A DNA stretch of 64,000 nucleotides, taken from positions 434,001 to 498,000 of the forward strand of contig JBKBHA010000002.1 in assembly GCA_046297935.1 (NCBI GenBank). Direction: 5' to 3'. Shown in pieces: positions 25,779 through 35,020 of the stretch; within the stretch, counting starts at the first letter, position 1, and each line of letters begins with the position of its first letter. The position numbers were made by a program, and so were the translations under genes. The notes beneath the pieces were generated by a model, which was not told where the DNA came from, searched no databases, and saw nothing but the letters and a program-made list of their open reading frames with translations. The stretch comes from CAYMZZ01 sp046297935. GTDB taxonomy: Bacteria; Bacteroidota; Bacteroidia; Chitinophagales; Chitinophagaceae.

Positions 25779-28189
25779 GCTGCTTTTTTCTTCGGTGGTT
25801 TGCTTGCGATCAGGTTATAACCCAATGTGAGCCGAAAATTCCGGGTTCGGGTTGTTGACTCATTCTCCAAAAGGAAGTTGTTGCCAAATGTGCGCGTTAC
25901 GTTTCGCTGTTGCACAAACGGATCAATGACATTAAAAGTGGCCGTCAATCTTTTTGAAAACATTTTATGCTGAATGCCGGAGTTCATTCCCAGCGTCCAT
26001 CGTCCAAATCCCTGCGGACTTGCAAAACGGTTCAAAGCGAAAGCGCTGGTAAAGTTCCAGCGGTCCGATAATGTGTAAGTGCCGTTGAGGTTAGAAGTAA
26101 ATGAACCTCCGTTTCGAAATTTGTTGACTTTCTGGTCGTGTTCGCTATATCGGTTAAACACATAGCTCGCACTCAGGTTTATTCGCATTTTTTTGGAAAC
26201 GGTCAATCCACCCCAGGAACTGATTTCAAATTCTGTTCGGCCTGAAATATTCTCCCAGGTTAATTGCGTGCGGCCATCGGCCAGCAAACTGCGTACCCTG
26301 CTGAATATATCTCTCACCCGATTATACCCAAGGCCGAGGTTAATGAAACCTCCAGGCCGATTCCGTGCCAGCACCAGATCAAAATTATCTGCAGTAGAAG
26401 CTCGCAATTTTTCATTGCCGAAGCGTACATTATAAGGATCAGAAAAGTCGATGGTGGGATTCAACTCATTTATCCCCGGCCTGCGTATGCTGCGGCGGTA
26501 AGAAAACGTAAGGCTTAACTGCTCGTTGAAGTTTTTATTGAAATTAGCATAAGGCAAGAAAGTCCAGTATCTGTTCTCGGCCTTTTCGCCTGTCTTATAC
26601 AAATCAAATTTAATGGCCGTTTGCTCCGCTGTAATACCTGCCGAAAGGCTGCTGCCGGTTCCCAGTCTTCGTCGAAGCCCTACCCTGCCATTCAGCAATA
26701 CCTGTGTAAACAGGAACCTGTTGCTCAGGGATTCAACAGGCTTCCAGTCAGCAATTGTTTTGTCGAACGAACTGGCTTGAGCCTCCACCCTGCTACCTGT
26801 TTGGTTAAGGAATGTTCCTATCGACAAGCTGGTTTTGCTGTCAAATAACGGGCGATCATAATTGGCGCGAAACACCCATCCGCTATTGTGCTGGTCATTG
26901 TATTGTTGCTGTGTTGTGTCCTGACCGGTAGGCTGATAGTCTGGATTAAAATACTGCTGATAAAACGCGCGATTGCTCTGCGATTGTGATCGGTTCCAAC
27001 TGCCAATGAGCCTAAGCTGTTCGCCTGCCTTGCGTGATCGCGTTTGCCAGGCAATCGTCATGTTTGTCTGCCACGAATCACCCTCACTTCTAATCGATCG
27101 ATCGCTCAACCGATAAGTCTCCAGGTCATTGTTGAGATTCCTGTAATTGGTGCTGTTGCTGTTCACAAACTCGTTGCCATTTAGCTGCAGTGTGGCAGTA
27201 ATCGATTGATATTTATTGATAGTGTAATCAACATTCGCTCGAAGATTGGGGCGCCAGCTCCTGTTCTTATAGTTTTGTTGAGTACGGAAATAATTCGTGG
27301 AATCAGCGAAATAATTCTCGCGGTAGGAATGGCCAAATCCGGTGAGCTGATTGAATCCCGTGCCGGCATTTAACGAAAAGTTCAGGCCACTCTTGCGATA
27401 GGTAAAGCTGCCACTGCTGGCCAATTGACCCCTTGTACCGCCCGAAATATTGATACGCGCCGTGCGGCCAACCCGGCCTTTTTTCATAACTATATTGATC
27501 ACTCCACCCTGCTCGTTGGCATATTGGGGCGGTGGATTCTGCAATACTTCAATCTTTTCTATTGCACTGCCCGGCAGGGACTCCAGTAACTCCTGCAGTT
27601 GCTGCATGTTCAACTCTACAGGCTTATCATCTATCAGTATTCTTGGCTCCTTGCCACGAACCGTTACTTTGCCATCCGCATCTTTGCTAACCAGCGGCAC
27701 CTGAGCCAGCAGTTCGTCTGCAGTGGCCCCTGCAGCCAGTGGCGACTCGGCCACATGGAAAGTAATATTGCCTTCTTTCGACTCCATCAGCGGACGCGCC
27801 GACAATACAATTACCTCTCGCAGATTGCTGGCGCTTCCACTACGGAGTGTCAGGTTTCCCAAACTAAACCACTCCCGGCCTGCACGAATATGTATGCTGT
27901 CAATTTGCAAGGTCTGAAATCCGGTAAACGAAACCTGTAGATTGAAAAGGCCGTATGGCAGGTCCACCCACGCAAATTCACCTTCTATGCCGGTGAGTGC
28001 AGATATGTGCCAGCTGCTATCACCCTGCCGGCTCAACAGCACACTTGCATTCGCCAAAGGCGCGCCGGCACTGTCCAGTACCTGTCCACTAACCCGACCT
28101 CCCGGTCCCTCTTGGGCGATAACCGGAATGCTGAGCGCAGAAAATAATAGGAAAGCGAGGAAAAAACGGGAAATAAAAAACACCTGCAT
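25775..28189 (-). CDS. TonB-dependent receptor-like outer-membrane beta-barrel protein
   Basis: The 804-residue protein has a signal peptide (ending near VIAQE at 25-28), a carboxypeptidase-regulatory-like domain (about 30-115), a plug and an OMP_b-brl_3 barrel. Plug motifs are LLAQVPLVSKDADGKVTVRG, ILIDDKPVEL and GGVINIVMKKG. It is a paralogue in layout of the 807-residue receptor near 12-14 kb. The C-terminal end is basic (KPPKKKAA) rather than the usual terminal aromatic, since the last barrel strand TLGYNLI comes a few residues earlier. The ligand is unknown. It stands alone. Confidence 0.87.
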   Translation of the reverse strand: MQVFFISRFFLAFLLFSALSIPVIAQEGPGGRVSGQVLDSAGAPLANASVLLSRQGDSSWHISALTGIEGEFAWVDLPYGLFNLQVSFTGFQTLQIDSIHIRAGREWFSLGNLTLRSGSASNLREVIVLSARPLMESKEGNITFHVAESPLAAGATADELLAQVPLVSKDADGKVTVRGKEPRILIDDKPVELNMQQLQELLESLPGSAIEKIEVLQNPPPQYANEQGGVINIVMKKGRVGRTARINISGGTRGQLASSGSFTYRKSGLNFSLNAGTGFNQLTGFGHSYRENYFADSTNYFRTQQNYKNRSWRPNLRANVDYTINKYQSITATLQLNGNEFVNSNSTNYRNLNNDLETYRLSDRSIRSEGDSWQTNMTIAWQTRSRKAGEQLRLIGSWNRSQSQSNRAFYQQYFNPDYQPTGQDTTQQQYNDQHNSGWVFRANYDRPLFDSKTSLSIGTFLNQTGSRVEAQASSFDKTIADWKPVESLSNRFLFTQVLLNGRVGLRRRLGTGSSLSAGITAEQTAIKFDLYKTGEKAENRYWTFLPYANFNKNFNEQLSLTFSYRRSIRRPGINELNPTIDFSDPYNVRFGNEKLRASTADNFDLVLARNRPGGFINLGLGYNRVRDIFSRVRSLLADGRTQLTWENISGRTEFEISSWGGLTVSKKMRINLSASYVFNRYSEHDQKVNKFRNGGSFTSNLNGTYTLSDRWNFTSAFALNRFASPQGFGRWTLGMNSGIQHKMFSKRLTATFNVIDPFVQQRNVTRTFGNNFLLENESTTRTRNFRLTLGYNLIASKPPKKKAA

Positions 28190-28396
28190 TGGATGTCAAA
28201 AATCATTAGAGCCTGTGTGAATATCAATAGTTTTTGTATCGCATTGGAAACTTTACGCCCTCTCAAACCTGCCCGAAGCCTGGCGGAAGAACCAACTCAA
28301 AGGTAATTTTCGCTTCTTTGCCGCCTGTTTCCGTCCGGCCACCGATTCTGAGTTAAAACACGACTGCCATCCTGTCATAATTCACCCTGTTTCCTC

Positions 28397-28404
28397 TATC
28401 TTTG
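28397..28404 (+). promoter_or_regulatory. TAnnTTTG promoter box for miaB
   Basis: TATCTTTG is a full consensus match 23 bases before the miaB ATG. A matching -33 was not clear. Confidence 0.55.
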
Positions 28405-28426
28405 CCCTTCAAATTATTTTTGAAGG

Positions 28427-29869
28427 ATGCTGGATTTAGTGACCGAAAAAGTACAGGATGAAAGCCGCCAGGGCGAAGCATTTGCGCCTTTTGAGCAGGA
28501 CCCCAATCAGTACCGGAAGCGTTTTTACATTGAAAGCTACGGTTGCCAGATGAATTTCGCCGACAGCGAAATTGTAGCTTCTATTTTGAATGAGGCCGGT
28601 TATGGTGCCACTCGCAATGCAGAAGAGGCCGATTTGGTTTTTATCAACACCTGCTCCATTCGCGAAAAGGCGGAGCAAACTGTTCGCAAGCGCCTGACCG
28701 AGTTCAGAAAATCGAAAGAAGAAAAAAAGGGAATGCTGATTGGCGTGCTGGGTTGTATGGCCGAGCGTTTGAAATCTAAATTCCTGGAAGAAGAAAAGCT
28801 CGTCGACATTGTGGTTGGCCCCGACGCCTACCGGAGTCTGCCCGGCCTGGTTCAGGAAGCAGAAACGGGTCAGAAGGCAGTGAATGTGCTATTGAGCCGC
28901 GAGGAGACTTATGCCGATATTGCACCGGTACGGCTTGACAGCAATGGGGTAACGGCCTTCGTGAGCATTATGCGCGGCTGTAATAATATGTGTGCATTTT
29001 GCGTGGTACCCTTTACACGCGGACGTGAACGAAGCCGCGACGCAGTTAGCATCGTTGCCGAATGTCGCGACCTGTTTGAACGCGGATACCGTGATATAAC
29101 ATTACTGGGGCAGAATGTGGATAGCTACTATTTTGTGCCAGAAAACAGCGGCTTCGAGCATGGTTCGCAGCAAGCGATTGGCTTTGCACAACTGCTGGAA
29201 ATGGTAGCAGAAATCTCTCCACTTTTGCGGGTGCGTTTTTCCACTTCGCATCCAAAAGACATTACCGACGATGTTTTACACAGCATGGCCAGGCATGAAA
29301 ATATTTGTAAGTACATTCATTTGCCGTTGCAAAGCGGATCATCCCGCATTCTGCAGCTAATGAATCGTACCTATACCAGAGAATGGTACCAGGCCAAGGT
29401 CGACAGAATTCGGGAAATCATCCCCGATTGTGGCATCAGCTCTGATATCATTGCGGGCTTTTGTACTGAAACCGAAGAAGACCATCAGGAAACACTCGCT
29501 GTAATGGAACATGCGCGCTACGATCTGAGTTATATGTTCATTTATAGTGAACGCCCTGGCACGCTGGCCGCCAGACGCTATAGTGATGATGTGCCTGATG
29601 AGATCAAGAAAAGGCGTTTGACCGAGATAGTGGAGCTGCAAAACCGGCTGTCGCTTGAAAGCAATCAGCAGGATGTGGGAAAAACTTTTCGTGTACTGAT
29701 CGAAGGCGACAGTCGCAGAAGCGATCAGGACTGGATGGGACGTAGTTCGCAGAATAAGGTGATTGTGTTTCCAAAAGCGGGAACCGGTGCTGGCAAGGGT
29801 GAGTATGTGGATGTAAAAGTGCACAGTTGCACGCAGGCCACATTGCTTGGCGAAGTGGTAAATGGATAG
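28427..29869 (+). CDS. miaB: tRNA-2-methylthio-N6-isopentenyladenosine synthase MiaB
   Basis: The 480-residue radical-SAM methylthiotransferase modifies i6A37 of tRNAs that read UNN codons. The MTTase domain has C40 (YGCQMNFADSE), C76 (NTCSIREKAE) and C110 (GCMAERL). The radical-SAM site is C185, C189 and C192 (CNNMCAFC). A TRAM domain ends the protein. QMNFADSE and NTCSIRE separate it from RimO. About 30 residues precede the first domain, longer than in E. coli. The sigma-54 activator gene follows after 15 bases, a conserved neighbour in Bacteroidota. Confidence 0.96.
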   Translation: MLDLVTEKVQDESRQGEAFAPFEQDPNQYRKRFYIESYGCQMNFADSEIVASILNEAGYGATRNAEEADLVFINTCSIREKAEQTVRKRLTEFRKSKEEKKGMLIGVLGCMAERLKSKFLEEEKLVDIVVGPDAYRSLPGLVQEAETGQKAVNVLLSREETYADIAPVRLDSNGVTAFVSIMRGCNNMCAFCVVPFTRGRERSRDAVSIVAECRDLFERGYRDITLLGQNVDSYYFVPENSGFEHGSQQAIGFAQLLEMVAEISPLLRVRFSTSHPKDITDDVLHSMARHENICKYIHLPLQSGSSRILQLMNRTYTREWYQAKVDRIREIIPDCGISSDIIAGFCTETEEDHQETLAVMEHARYDLSYMFIYSERPGTLAARRYSDDVPDEIKKRRLTEIVELQNRLSLESNQQDVGKTFRVLIEGDSRRSDQDWMGRSSQNKVIVFPKAGTGAGKGEYVDVKVHSCTQATLLGEVVNG

Positions 29870-29884
29870 GAGTAACATTTAGAC

Positions 29885-31132
29885 ATGGATATTCAATTAA
29901 TAAAAAACCGTTTCGGCATCATTGGCAATTCGCCGGCGCTGAACTATGCCCTGCAGGTAGCAGCGCAGGTGGCCAATACGGACCTCACCGTATTGATCAT
30001 GGGTGAAAGTGGTGTGGGCAAGGAAGCTTTTTCCAATATTATACATTCGCTTTCTAACCGCAAGCACAACCCTTTTATTGCCGTAAACTGTGGTGCCATT
30101 CCTGAAGGCACCATCGACTCCGAGTTATTTGGTCACGAAAAGGGATCTTTCACCGGTGCTGTTGACAGCCGAAAAGGATATTTTGAAACCGTAAATGGCG
30201 GTACTATTTTCCTGGACGAAATTGGCGAAATGCCCCTGGGCACCCAGGCCCGCCTGCTTCGGGTTCTGGAAGCGGGCGAATATATTCGGGTAGGTAGCAG
30301 CAAAGTGCAGAAAACCGACGTAAGAGTGATTGCTGCCACCAACAAAGACCTGTTGCAACTGGTACAGCAGGGAAAGTTTCGCGAAGACCTTTACTATCGA
30401 CTGAGTACGGTACCCATTCGCGTACCAGCCCTTCACGACCGTAAAGAGGATATACATTTGCTGTTTAGAAAATTTGCGGCCGACTTTGCAGACAAGTATA
30501 AAACCGGATCTGTACAACTGGATGAGGATGCAAAAAACCTGTTAATTAATTACCCCTGGCCCGGTAATGTCCGTGAATTGAAGAATATTGCTGAACAGAT
30601 TTCGGTTTTATCGGAGGATAAACATATTTCTTCGCGAGAACTTAGTCGTTATTTGCAACCGTTTTCCTCGAACCGTCTTCCGGCAGTTGTTGGCAGCGGC
30701 AACACCGGCGGTGGCGATTTTGCGAATGAGCGCGAAATACTGTACAAGCTCTTTTTCGACATGAAGAAGGACGTAACTGAACTGAAGCGGATGTTTCTGG
30801 ATGTGTTGCAGAACCCTTCCGTGGCCACTCAAAATCCCTCGTTCATCAATGAACTGAAGGAAATGAAGGCCCACGATAATTTGCCACCTGTGTTGATGCA
30901 GTCAGCACAGCTTCCTGTTGCCAATGGGCAGCAGGTACTGATGCATCATCCCGATGAGATTCATGAACATGAGGAGGTGGAGGAAAGTCTCAACATCATG
31001 GATAAAGAGAAGGAACTTATTGTAAAAGCTTTGAAGAAACACAAGGGCAAGCGAAAGGATGCTGCACTGGATCTGGGCATTAGCGAACGAACACTTTACC
31101 GAAAACTCAAGGAATACGACATAGATGAATAA
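29885..31132 (+). CDS. Sigma-54-dependent transcriptional activator without a receiver domain
   Basis: The 415-residue protein starts directly with the AAA+ domain. Walker A is GESGVGKE (40-47), the sigma-54 contact loop is GSFTGA (87-92; the usual first Ala is Ser), and Walker B is GGTIFLDEIGEM (Asp111, Glu112). YPWPGNVRELKN follows near 220. A linker with a charged helix (about 280-310) leads to a C-terminal Fis-type helix-turn-helix (RKDAALDLGISERTLYRKL). There is no response-regulator, GAF or PAS input domain, so activity may be set by level or partner binding. Its place before an LptE-like lipoprotein and secG suggests envelope control, which is inference. Confidence 0.9.
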   Translation: MDIQLIKNRFGIIGNSPALNYALQVAAQVANTDLTVLIMGESGVGKEAFSNIIHSLSNRKHNPFIAVNCGAIPEGTIDSELFGHEKGSFTGAVDSRKGYFETVNGGTIFLDEIGEMPLGTQARLLRVLEAGEYIRVGSSKVQKTDVRVIAATNKDLLQLVQQGKFREDLYYRLSTVPIRVPALHDRKEDIHLLFRKFAADFADKYKTGSVQLDEDAKNLLINYPWPGNVRELKNIAEQISVLSEDKHISSRELSRYLQPFSSNRLPAVVGSGNTGGGDFANEREILYKLFFDMKKDVTELKRMFLDVLQNPSVATQNPSFINELKEMKAHDNLPPVLMQSAQLPVANGQQVLMHHPDEIHEHEEVEESLNIMDKEKELIVKALKKHKGKRKDAALDLGISERTLYRKLKEYDIDE

Positions 31133-31670
31133 CCGTTTGCCTAAAACAAAAGCCGGAACCGGACTATTGCTGTCGCTGGTTGCCATTTCAATCTGGCTGC
31201 TGGCAGTGGGCACAGCTACAGGCTGTAAGGTCTATTCTTTTCGCGATATCAGCATCCCCGACAGCATCCAGGTTATCAAAGTAAATTTTATTGAGAACAG
31301 GGCCACTTATATCAATCCCAACCTTAGCCCCAGGCTCACCGACCGCCTGCGGCAGAAGATCGTGAGCCAGACCCGATTGAAACAAACCAATGGCAGCAAT
31401 GCAGATTGGGAAGTAGACGCGGTTATTACAGGATATTCATTCAGTACTTCTGGTATTTCGAATCAGCAGGTTGCCACCAACCGGCTTACCGTCGCCATCA
31501 AAATCACCCTCAATAAACTTCGGGAAGGTACCGTCAAAGAATTCGATGTAAGCCGCAGTTTTGACTTCTCCGCATCTCAATCCATTCAACAGGCAGAGAG
31601 CGCGCTGTTCGACGAAATGATACGCGGCTTGTCCGACGATATGTTCAACCGAATATTTTCGAACTGGTAA
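31125..31670 (+). CDS. LptE-like lipopolysaccharide-assembly lipoprotein
   Basis: The ATG overlaps the end of the activator gene by 8 bases, a sign of coupling. The 181-residue protein has a hydrophobic leader and a possible lipobox ending at Cys34 (GTATGCKVYSF). The following YSF, ENRATYINPNLSPRLTDRLRQKI and NRLTVAIKITL pattern is that of the Bacteroidota LptE family. LptE plugs and helps assemble the LptD translocon that puts LPS in the outer leaflet. The lipobox -3 position is Ala rather than Leu, which is weak. Assignment rests on family pattern and context. Confidence 0.8.
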   Translation: MNNRLPKTKAGTGLLLSLVAISIWLLAVGTATGCKVYSFRDISIPDSIQVIKVNFIENRATYINPNLSPRLTDRLRQKIVSQTRLKQTNGSNADWEVDAVITGYSFSTSGISNQQVATNRLTVAIKITLNKLREGTVKEFDVSRSFDFSASQSIQQAESALFDEMIRGLSDDMFNRIFSNW

Positions 31671-31722
31671 TTATTCCGGTATCATCGGAATTTTTCCCTT
31701 TCTTATCCGTTAATTTGCGGCT

Positions 31723-32559
31723 ATGAATCCTTTGCTGAATGAAATAGCCCAACGCTTAACCGGACGCGCCGGTTTCGACGATACCTCAGTTGATGAATGG
31801 GCGCGGATGGCCAACCCTTATCCGGCCTTCGCTACCGCACAAATTATGGCTGCACTTCGGCAGGCCGATACCGATCCAATGGCCCGATCAAGAGAAACCA
31901 AGGCCCGCATTTTTTTACGTAGCGGTGCATGGGCCAGCCAGGTCTTTCAAAAATCAGTACCCACCGGATTTAAATGGACCAGTGCTCCTGCTGAAACAAG
32001 CCTGCCAGATCTAAATCCTGAAATGCCGGTGGAAACACCGATCGAATCGACAGCAGCCCCCGCCCTGGAAAGCCTTCCCGTTAACAAAGAAATAAAGGCG
32101 CCTGTAGTGGAGGTGGAACAGGTGGCTAAGCCCGAGCCGGCCAGCGCGCCTGCCCCGAAGGAAGAAAAAGCCTTACTCCCTACCGATACACTCAGTTTTG
32201 AGCCCTACCATACAGTCGATTATTTTGCTTCGCAGGGTATTCGTTTTCGGGATGAACCTCAGCAAAAAGACAAGTTTTCGGTACAGCTTCGCAGCTTTAC
32301 CGACTGGCTGAAAACCATGAAACGTCTGCCCGCCACTGAAGCCGTAGCGGTAGGCAATGCCAACGAGGAGAAAAAAGTGGTGCAGATGGCTGAAACCTCC
32401 ATCGCCCCTAGGGAGGTATTAACAGAAACCATGGCCGAAGTCTGGGAAAAACAGGGCGACCTGCCCAAAGCCATCCGGATCTACGAAAAATTAAGTTTGC
32501 TTGATCCCGGCAAAAGCGCTTATTTTGCTGCGAAAATTGAACATTTAAAGCAGTCCTGA
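31723..32559 (+). CDS. Hypothetical protein with a single C-terminal TPR-like unit
   Basis: The 278-residue protein has an N-terminal helical part with ANPYPAFATAQIMAALR, a Pro-, Glu- and Ala-rich low-complexity linker (about 95-150), a segment with FEPYHTVDYFASQGI, and a C-terminal TPR-like pair MAEVWEKQGDLPKAIRIYEKL. No signal peptide or membrane segment is seen. It lies between the LptE-like gene and secG with only one base before secG, a position held by similar proteins in this phylum. It may be a cytosolic scaffold for secretion or envelope assembly, but no function is known. Confidence 0.7.
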   Translation: MNPLLNEIAQRLTGRAGFDDTSVDEWARMANPYPAFATAQIMAALRQADTDPMARSRETKARIFLRSGAWASQVFQKSVPTGFKWTSAPAETSLPDLNPEMPVETPIESTAAPALESLPVNKEIKAPVVEVEQVAKPEPASAPAPKEEKALLPTDTLSFEPYHTVDYFASQGIRFRDEPQQKDKFSVQLRSFTDWLKTMKRLPATEAVAVGNANEEKKVVQMAETSIAPREVLTETMAEVWEKQGDLPKAIRIYEKLSLLDPGKSAYFAAKIEHLKQS

Positions 32560-32560
32560 T

Positions 32561-32917
32561 ATGATGATCCTATTTGTGATACTGGCTATTGTGATTTCGG
32601 TGGTACTTTGCCTGATCGTGCTGATACAGAATCCTAAAGGTGGCGGTCTCGCTGGCAGTTTTGCCGGTTTCAGCAACCAGTTTATGGGCGTAAAACAAAC
32701 TACCGATGTGCTGGAAAAAGGTACCTGGGTCTTTGGCGGCCTTATTGCCGTATTATGCCTTGCCAGTGCCTTCTTTATTCCTTCTAATGTTACTGCAGCT
32801 GGTACAGATTCTGATAAATTTCAGAACGCACCTCTTCCAAACAGCAACACCCCTGCCAATTCTATTGATTTGAATCAGGGCCAGCAGGCTACTCCTGATT
32901 CGCAGCCCAAACCATAA
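32561..32917 (+). CDS. secG: Preprotein translocase subunit SecG
   Basis: The 118-residue protein has the two SecG membrane helices: the first about 3-22, then IQNPKGGGLAGSFAGFSNQF, and the second about 53-75. SecG assists protein movement through SecYEG. A 40-residue hydrophilic, Pro/Asn/Gln-rich tail is longer than in E. coli. The gene begins one base after the upstream TPR-like gene and ends at a strong terminator, so it closes the miaB-to-secG series. Confidence 0.93.
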   Translation: MMILFVILAIVISVVLCLIVLIQNPKGGGLAGSFAGFSNQFMGVKQTTDVLEKGTWVFGGLIAVLCLASAFFIPSNVTAAGTDSDKFQNAPLPNSNTPANSIDLNQGQQATPDSQPKP

Positions 32918-32946
32918 AGCTATTTTCAACCAACTATTTGATTGAG

Positions 32947-32977
32947 AAACCCCGTCGGAAAGACGGGGTTTTTTTGT
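32947..32977 (+). terminator. Terminator after secG
   Basis: A 10-bp perfect stem AAACCCCGTC/GACGGGGTTT with a 5-base loop is followed by a T-run. It ends about 20 bases before the mltG start, so it also limits read-through into mltG. Confidence 0.93.
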
Positions 32978-32995
32978 TTATTTTGTTCTATATCT

Positions 32996-34006
32996 ATGAA
33001 AAAGAAAATCCTCTTATCAACGCTGCTGGTCGTATTGCTGATGGCGGCCTTCCTCGCCTGGCAGTTGTTTGGCGCATCTGTTAAAAGTCCTCAAAAAAAA
33101 TATTTCTATATCTCCACTGGTGAAGACCTTGGCAGTGTGAAAAAGCACCTGATCGATTCGCAAATCATTAAGGGCTTTACCTGGTTCAATCTTGCGGCGA
33201 AAATTGCCGACCTCAATACGGTAAAGCCAGGTCGTTATAAAATTGAAAAAGGCACCAGCATCACCGACCTAGTAAGGATGCTTCGCAATGGAACCCAGAC
33301 TCCCGTTTCGCTGGTCATTACCAAACTTCGAACCCGCGAATCGCTGGCTGCGCGCATCGACAAAAACTTTGAATGCGACTCCCTGGCATTTATCCGTTTC
33401 ATAGAAAACGGTGATTCCCTGAAACAGTATGGAATGGATAGCACTACGATAATGGCCATGGTAATGCCTTACACTTATCAGATAAACTGGACCAGCCAGC
33501 CTTCGGTGATCGTTGAGCAGTTTCATAAAGCATGGAGCCAGTTCTGGACTGATGAAAGAAAAGCAAAAGCCTCCGCCATCGGCCTCACGCCTATCGAAGT
33601 ATCTACCATGGCCTCCATTATTGAGGAGGAGACCAATGCTGCCTCCGACAAGCCCTATATTGCCAGTGTGTATCTCAACCGCATCAATGCCGGCATGCCG
33701 CTTCAGGCCGACCCAACGCTGAAGTACGCCATGCGTGCATTTAGTCTGCGGCGTTTGTACAACGTGCATATGAGAGTAGAGTCGCCCTACAATACCTATC
33801 AAAACAGAGGTTTGCCCCCCGGGCCCATTTGTACACCTTCCCTTGCTACCATCGATGCTGTATTAAATGCGCCCAAAACCGATTATTATTACTTTGTTGC
33901 CAGTCCCAAATTCGACGGCACTCACGTGTTTACGCGCAACCTGACCGAGCACGGAGCACAGGCACGTTTGTACCGCGCCGAACTGGACAAACGAAATATT
34001 CGATAA
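32996..34006 (+). CDS. mltG: Endolytic murein transglycosylase MltG
   Basis: The ATG start gives 336 residues; upstream in the same frame is the secG terminator, so earlier starts are unlikely. One N-terminal membrane helix (about 5-24) is followed by the YceG domain. The catalytic Glu is Glu210 in MASIIEEETNA, and ASVYLNRINAGMPLQADPT and SPYNTYQNRGLPPGPI are the other conserved blocks. MltG cuts nascent peptidoglycan strands and helps set glycan length. It is followed by the YihY gene with a gap of two bases. Confidence 0.95.
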   Translation: MKKKILLSTLLVVLLMAAFLAWQLFGASVKSPQKKYFYISTGEDLGSVKKHLIDSQIIKGFTWFNLAAKIADLNTVKPGRYKIEKGTSITDLVRMLRNGTQTPVSLVITKLRTRESLAARIDKNFECDSLAFIRFIENGDSLKQYGMDSTTIMAMVMPYTYQINWTSQPSVIVEQFHKAWSQFWTDERKAKASAIGLTPIEVSTMASIIEEETNAASDKPYIASVYLNRINAGMPLQADPTLKYAMRAFSLRRLYNVHMRVESPYNTYQNRGLPPGPICTPSLATIDAVLNAPKTDYYYFVASPKFDGTHVFTRNLTEHGAQARLYRAELDKRNIR

Positions 34007-34008
34007 CC

Positions 34009-34974
34009 ATGCATTTTCTGACACGCATCAAAAGGCGATTCCTTGTTTCAGCTCCGATCAGTTTTCTGATCCGGAAAAGCAAATTTGTGTTTCTGCCAGG
34101 ATTCAAAGGGATCCCACTTTTTGATGTAATCAGGTTTTTCTTTTCCCAGTCACGAAAAACGGGCTTCACCGAGCGGGCTTCGTCGATCGCTTTTAACTTT
34201 ACCATGGCCATTCCGCCCGCAGTGATTTTTCTGTTTACGCTGATTCCTTATATCCCTATTTCGGAACAGTTTATCCAGCAAATGTTTGGCCTCATTCGCG
34301 ATGTGGTACCCGGAGAATCCAATAACCAGCGAATGATTGGTTTTTTAAACGATATTTTGAACAAACCCCGAACCGGATTGCTCTCGCTCGGTTTTTTGCT
34401 CGCTATGTTTTTTTCTTCCAATGCGGTGATGGGGATCATGCGCTCATTTGATAAAAACTACCTGGGCTTCGTAAAGCGTACGGGGCTTCAACAACGATGG
34501 GTAGCCATTCGTCTGACGATGCTGCTGTTTATTATCTTTTTCGCGAGCATACTATCTCTCATCATGCAGGGTGCAGTACTGCGCTGGCTGGGCGTAAAAA
34601 ACGCTACCTTCATCGCCGTGGTACACAATTTACGCTGGCTGGTAATTGTGCTCCTGTACTTTTTCGCCATTTCATTTATTTACCGATATGCTCCGGCGGT
34701 GCATAAGCGCTGGAAATTTGTGAACCCGGGTTCCATTCTGGCCACCTTTTTGATGATCCTGTTCACAGCAGTCTTTTCCTACTATGTGAGCAATTTTTCC
34801 AATTACAATGAACTCTATGGGTCCATCAGCACGCTGCTCATTTTGATGCTGTTGATCTTTTTTAATTCATTGGTATTGCTGATCGGCTTCGAGCTGAACG
34901 TGAGTATAAATTCGCTAAAGCATGAAGTGGATGAAAGGACAAGATTGCTGTCTGGCGGGCACCATGGCCACTGA
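34009..34974 (+). CDS. YihY/BrkB-family inner-membrane protein
   Basis: The ATG just after the mltG stop gives 321 residues. After about 65 cytosolic residues there are six predicted helices. The family signature is SIAFNFTMAIPPAVIFLF, followed by LLSLGFLLAMFFSSNAVMGIMRSFDKNY and YRYAPAVHKRWKFVNPGSILA. These proteins were once called ribonuclease BN, a claim not supported for the family. The role is unknown; a transporter is proposed. It probably is co-transcribed with mltG. Confidence 0.88.
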   Translation: MHFLTRIKRRFLVSAPISFLIRKSKFVFLPGFKGIPLFDVIRFFFSQSRKTGFTERASSIAFNFTMAIPPAVIFLFTLIPYIPISEQFIQQMFGLIRDVVPGESNNQRMIGFLNDILNKPRTGLLSLGFLLAMFFSSNAVMGIMRSFDKNYLGFVKRTGLQQRWVAIRLTMLLFIIFFASILSLIMQGAVLRWLGVKNATFIAVVHNLRWLVIVLLYFFAISFIYRYAPAVHKRWKFVNPGSILATFLMILFTAVFSYYVSNFSNYNELYGSISTLLILMLLIFFNSLVLLIGFELNVSINSLKHEVDERTRLLSGGHHGH

Positions 34975-35020
34975 TTTTTGCCGAATTTTATAAAAATCTA
35001 CTCACCGTAAAATCTGCGTC

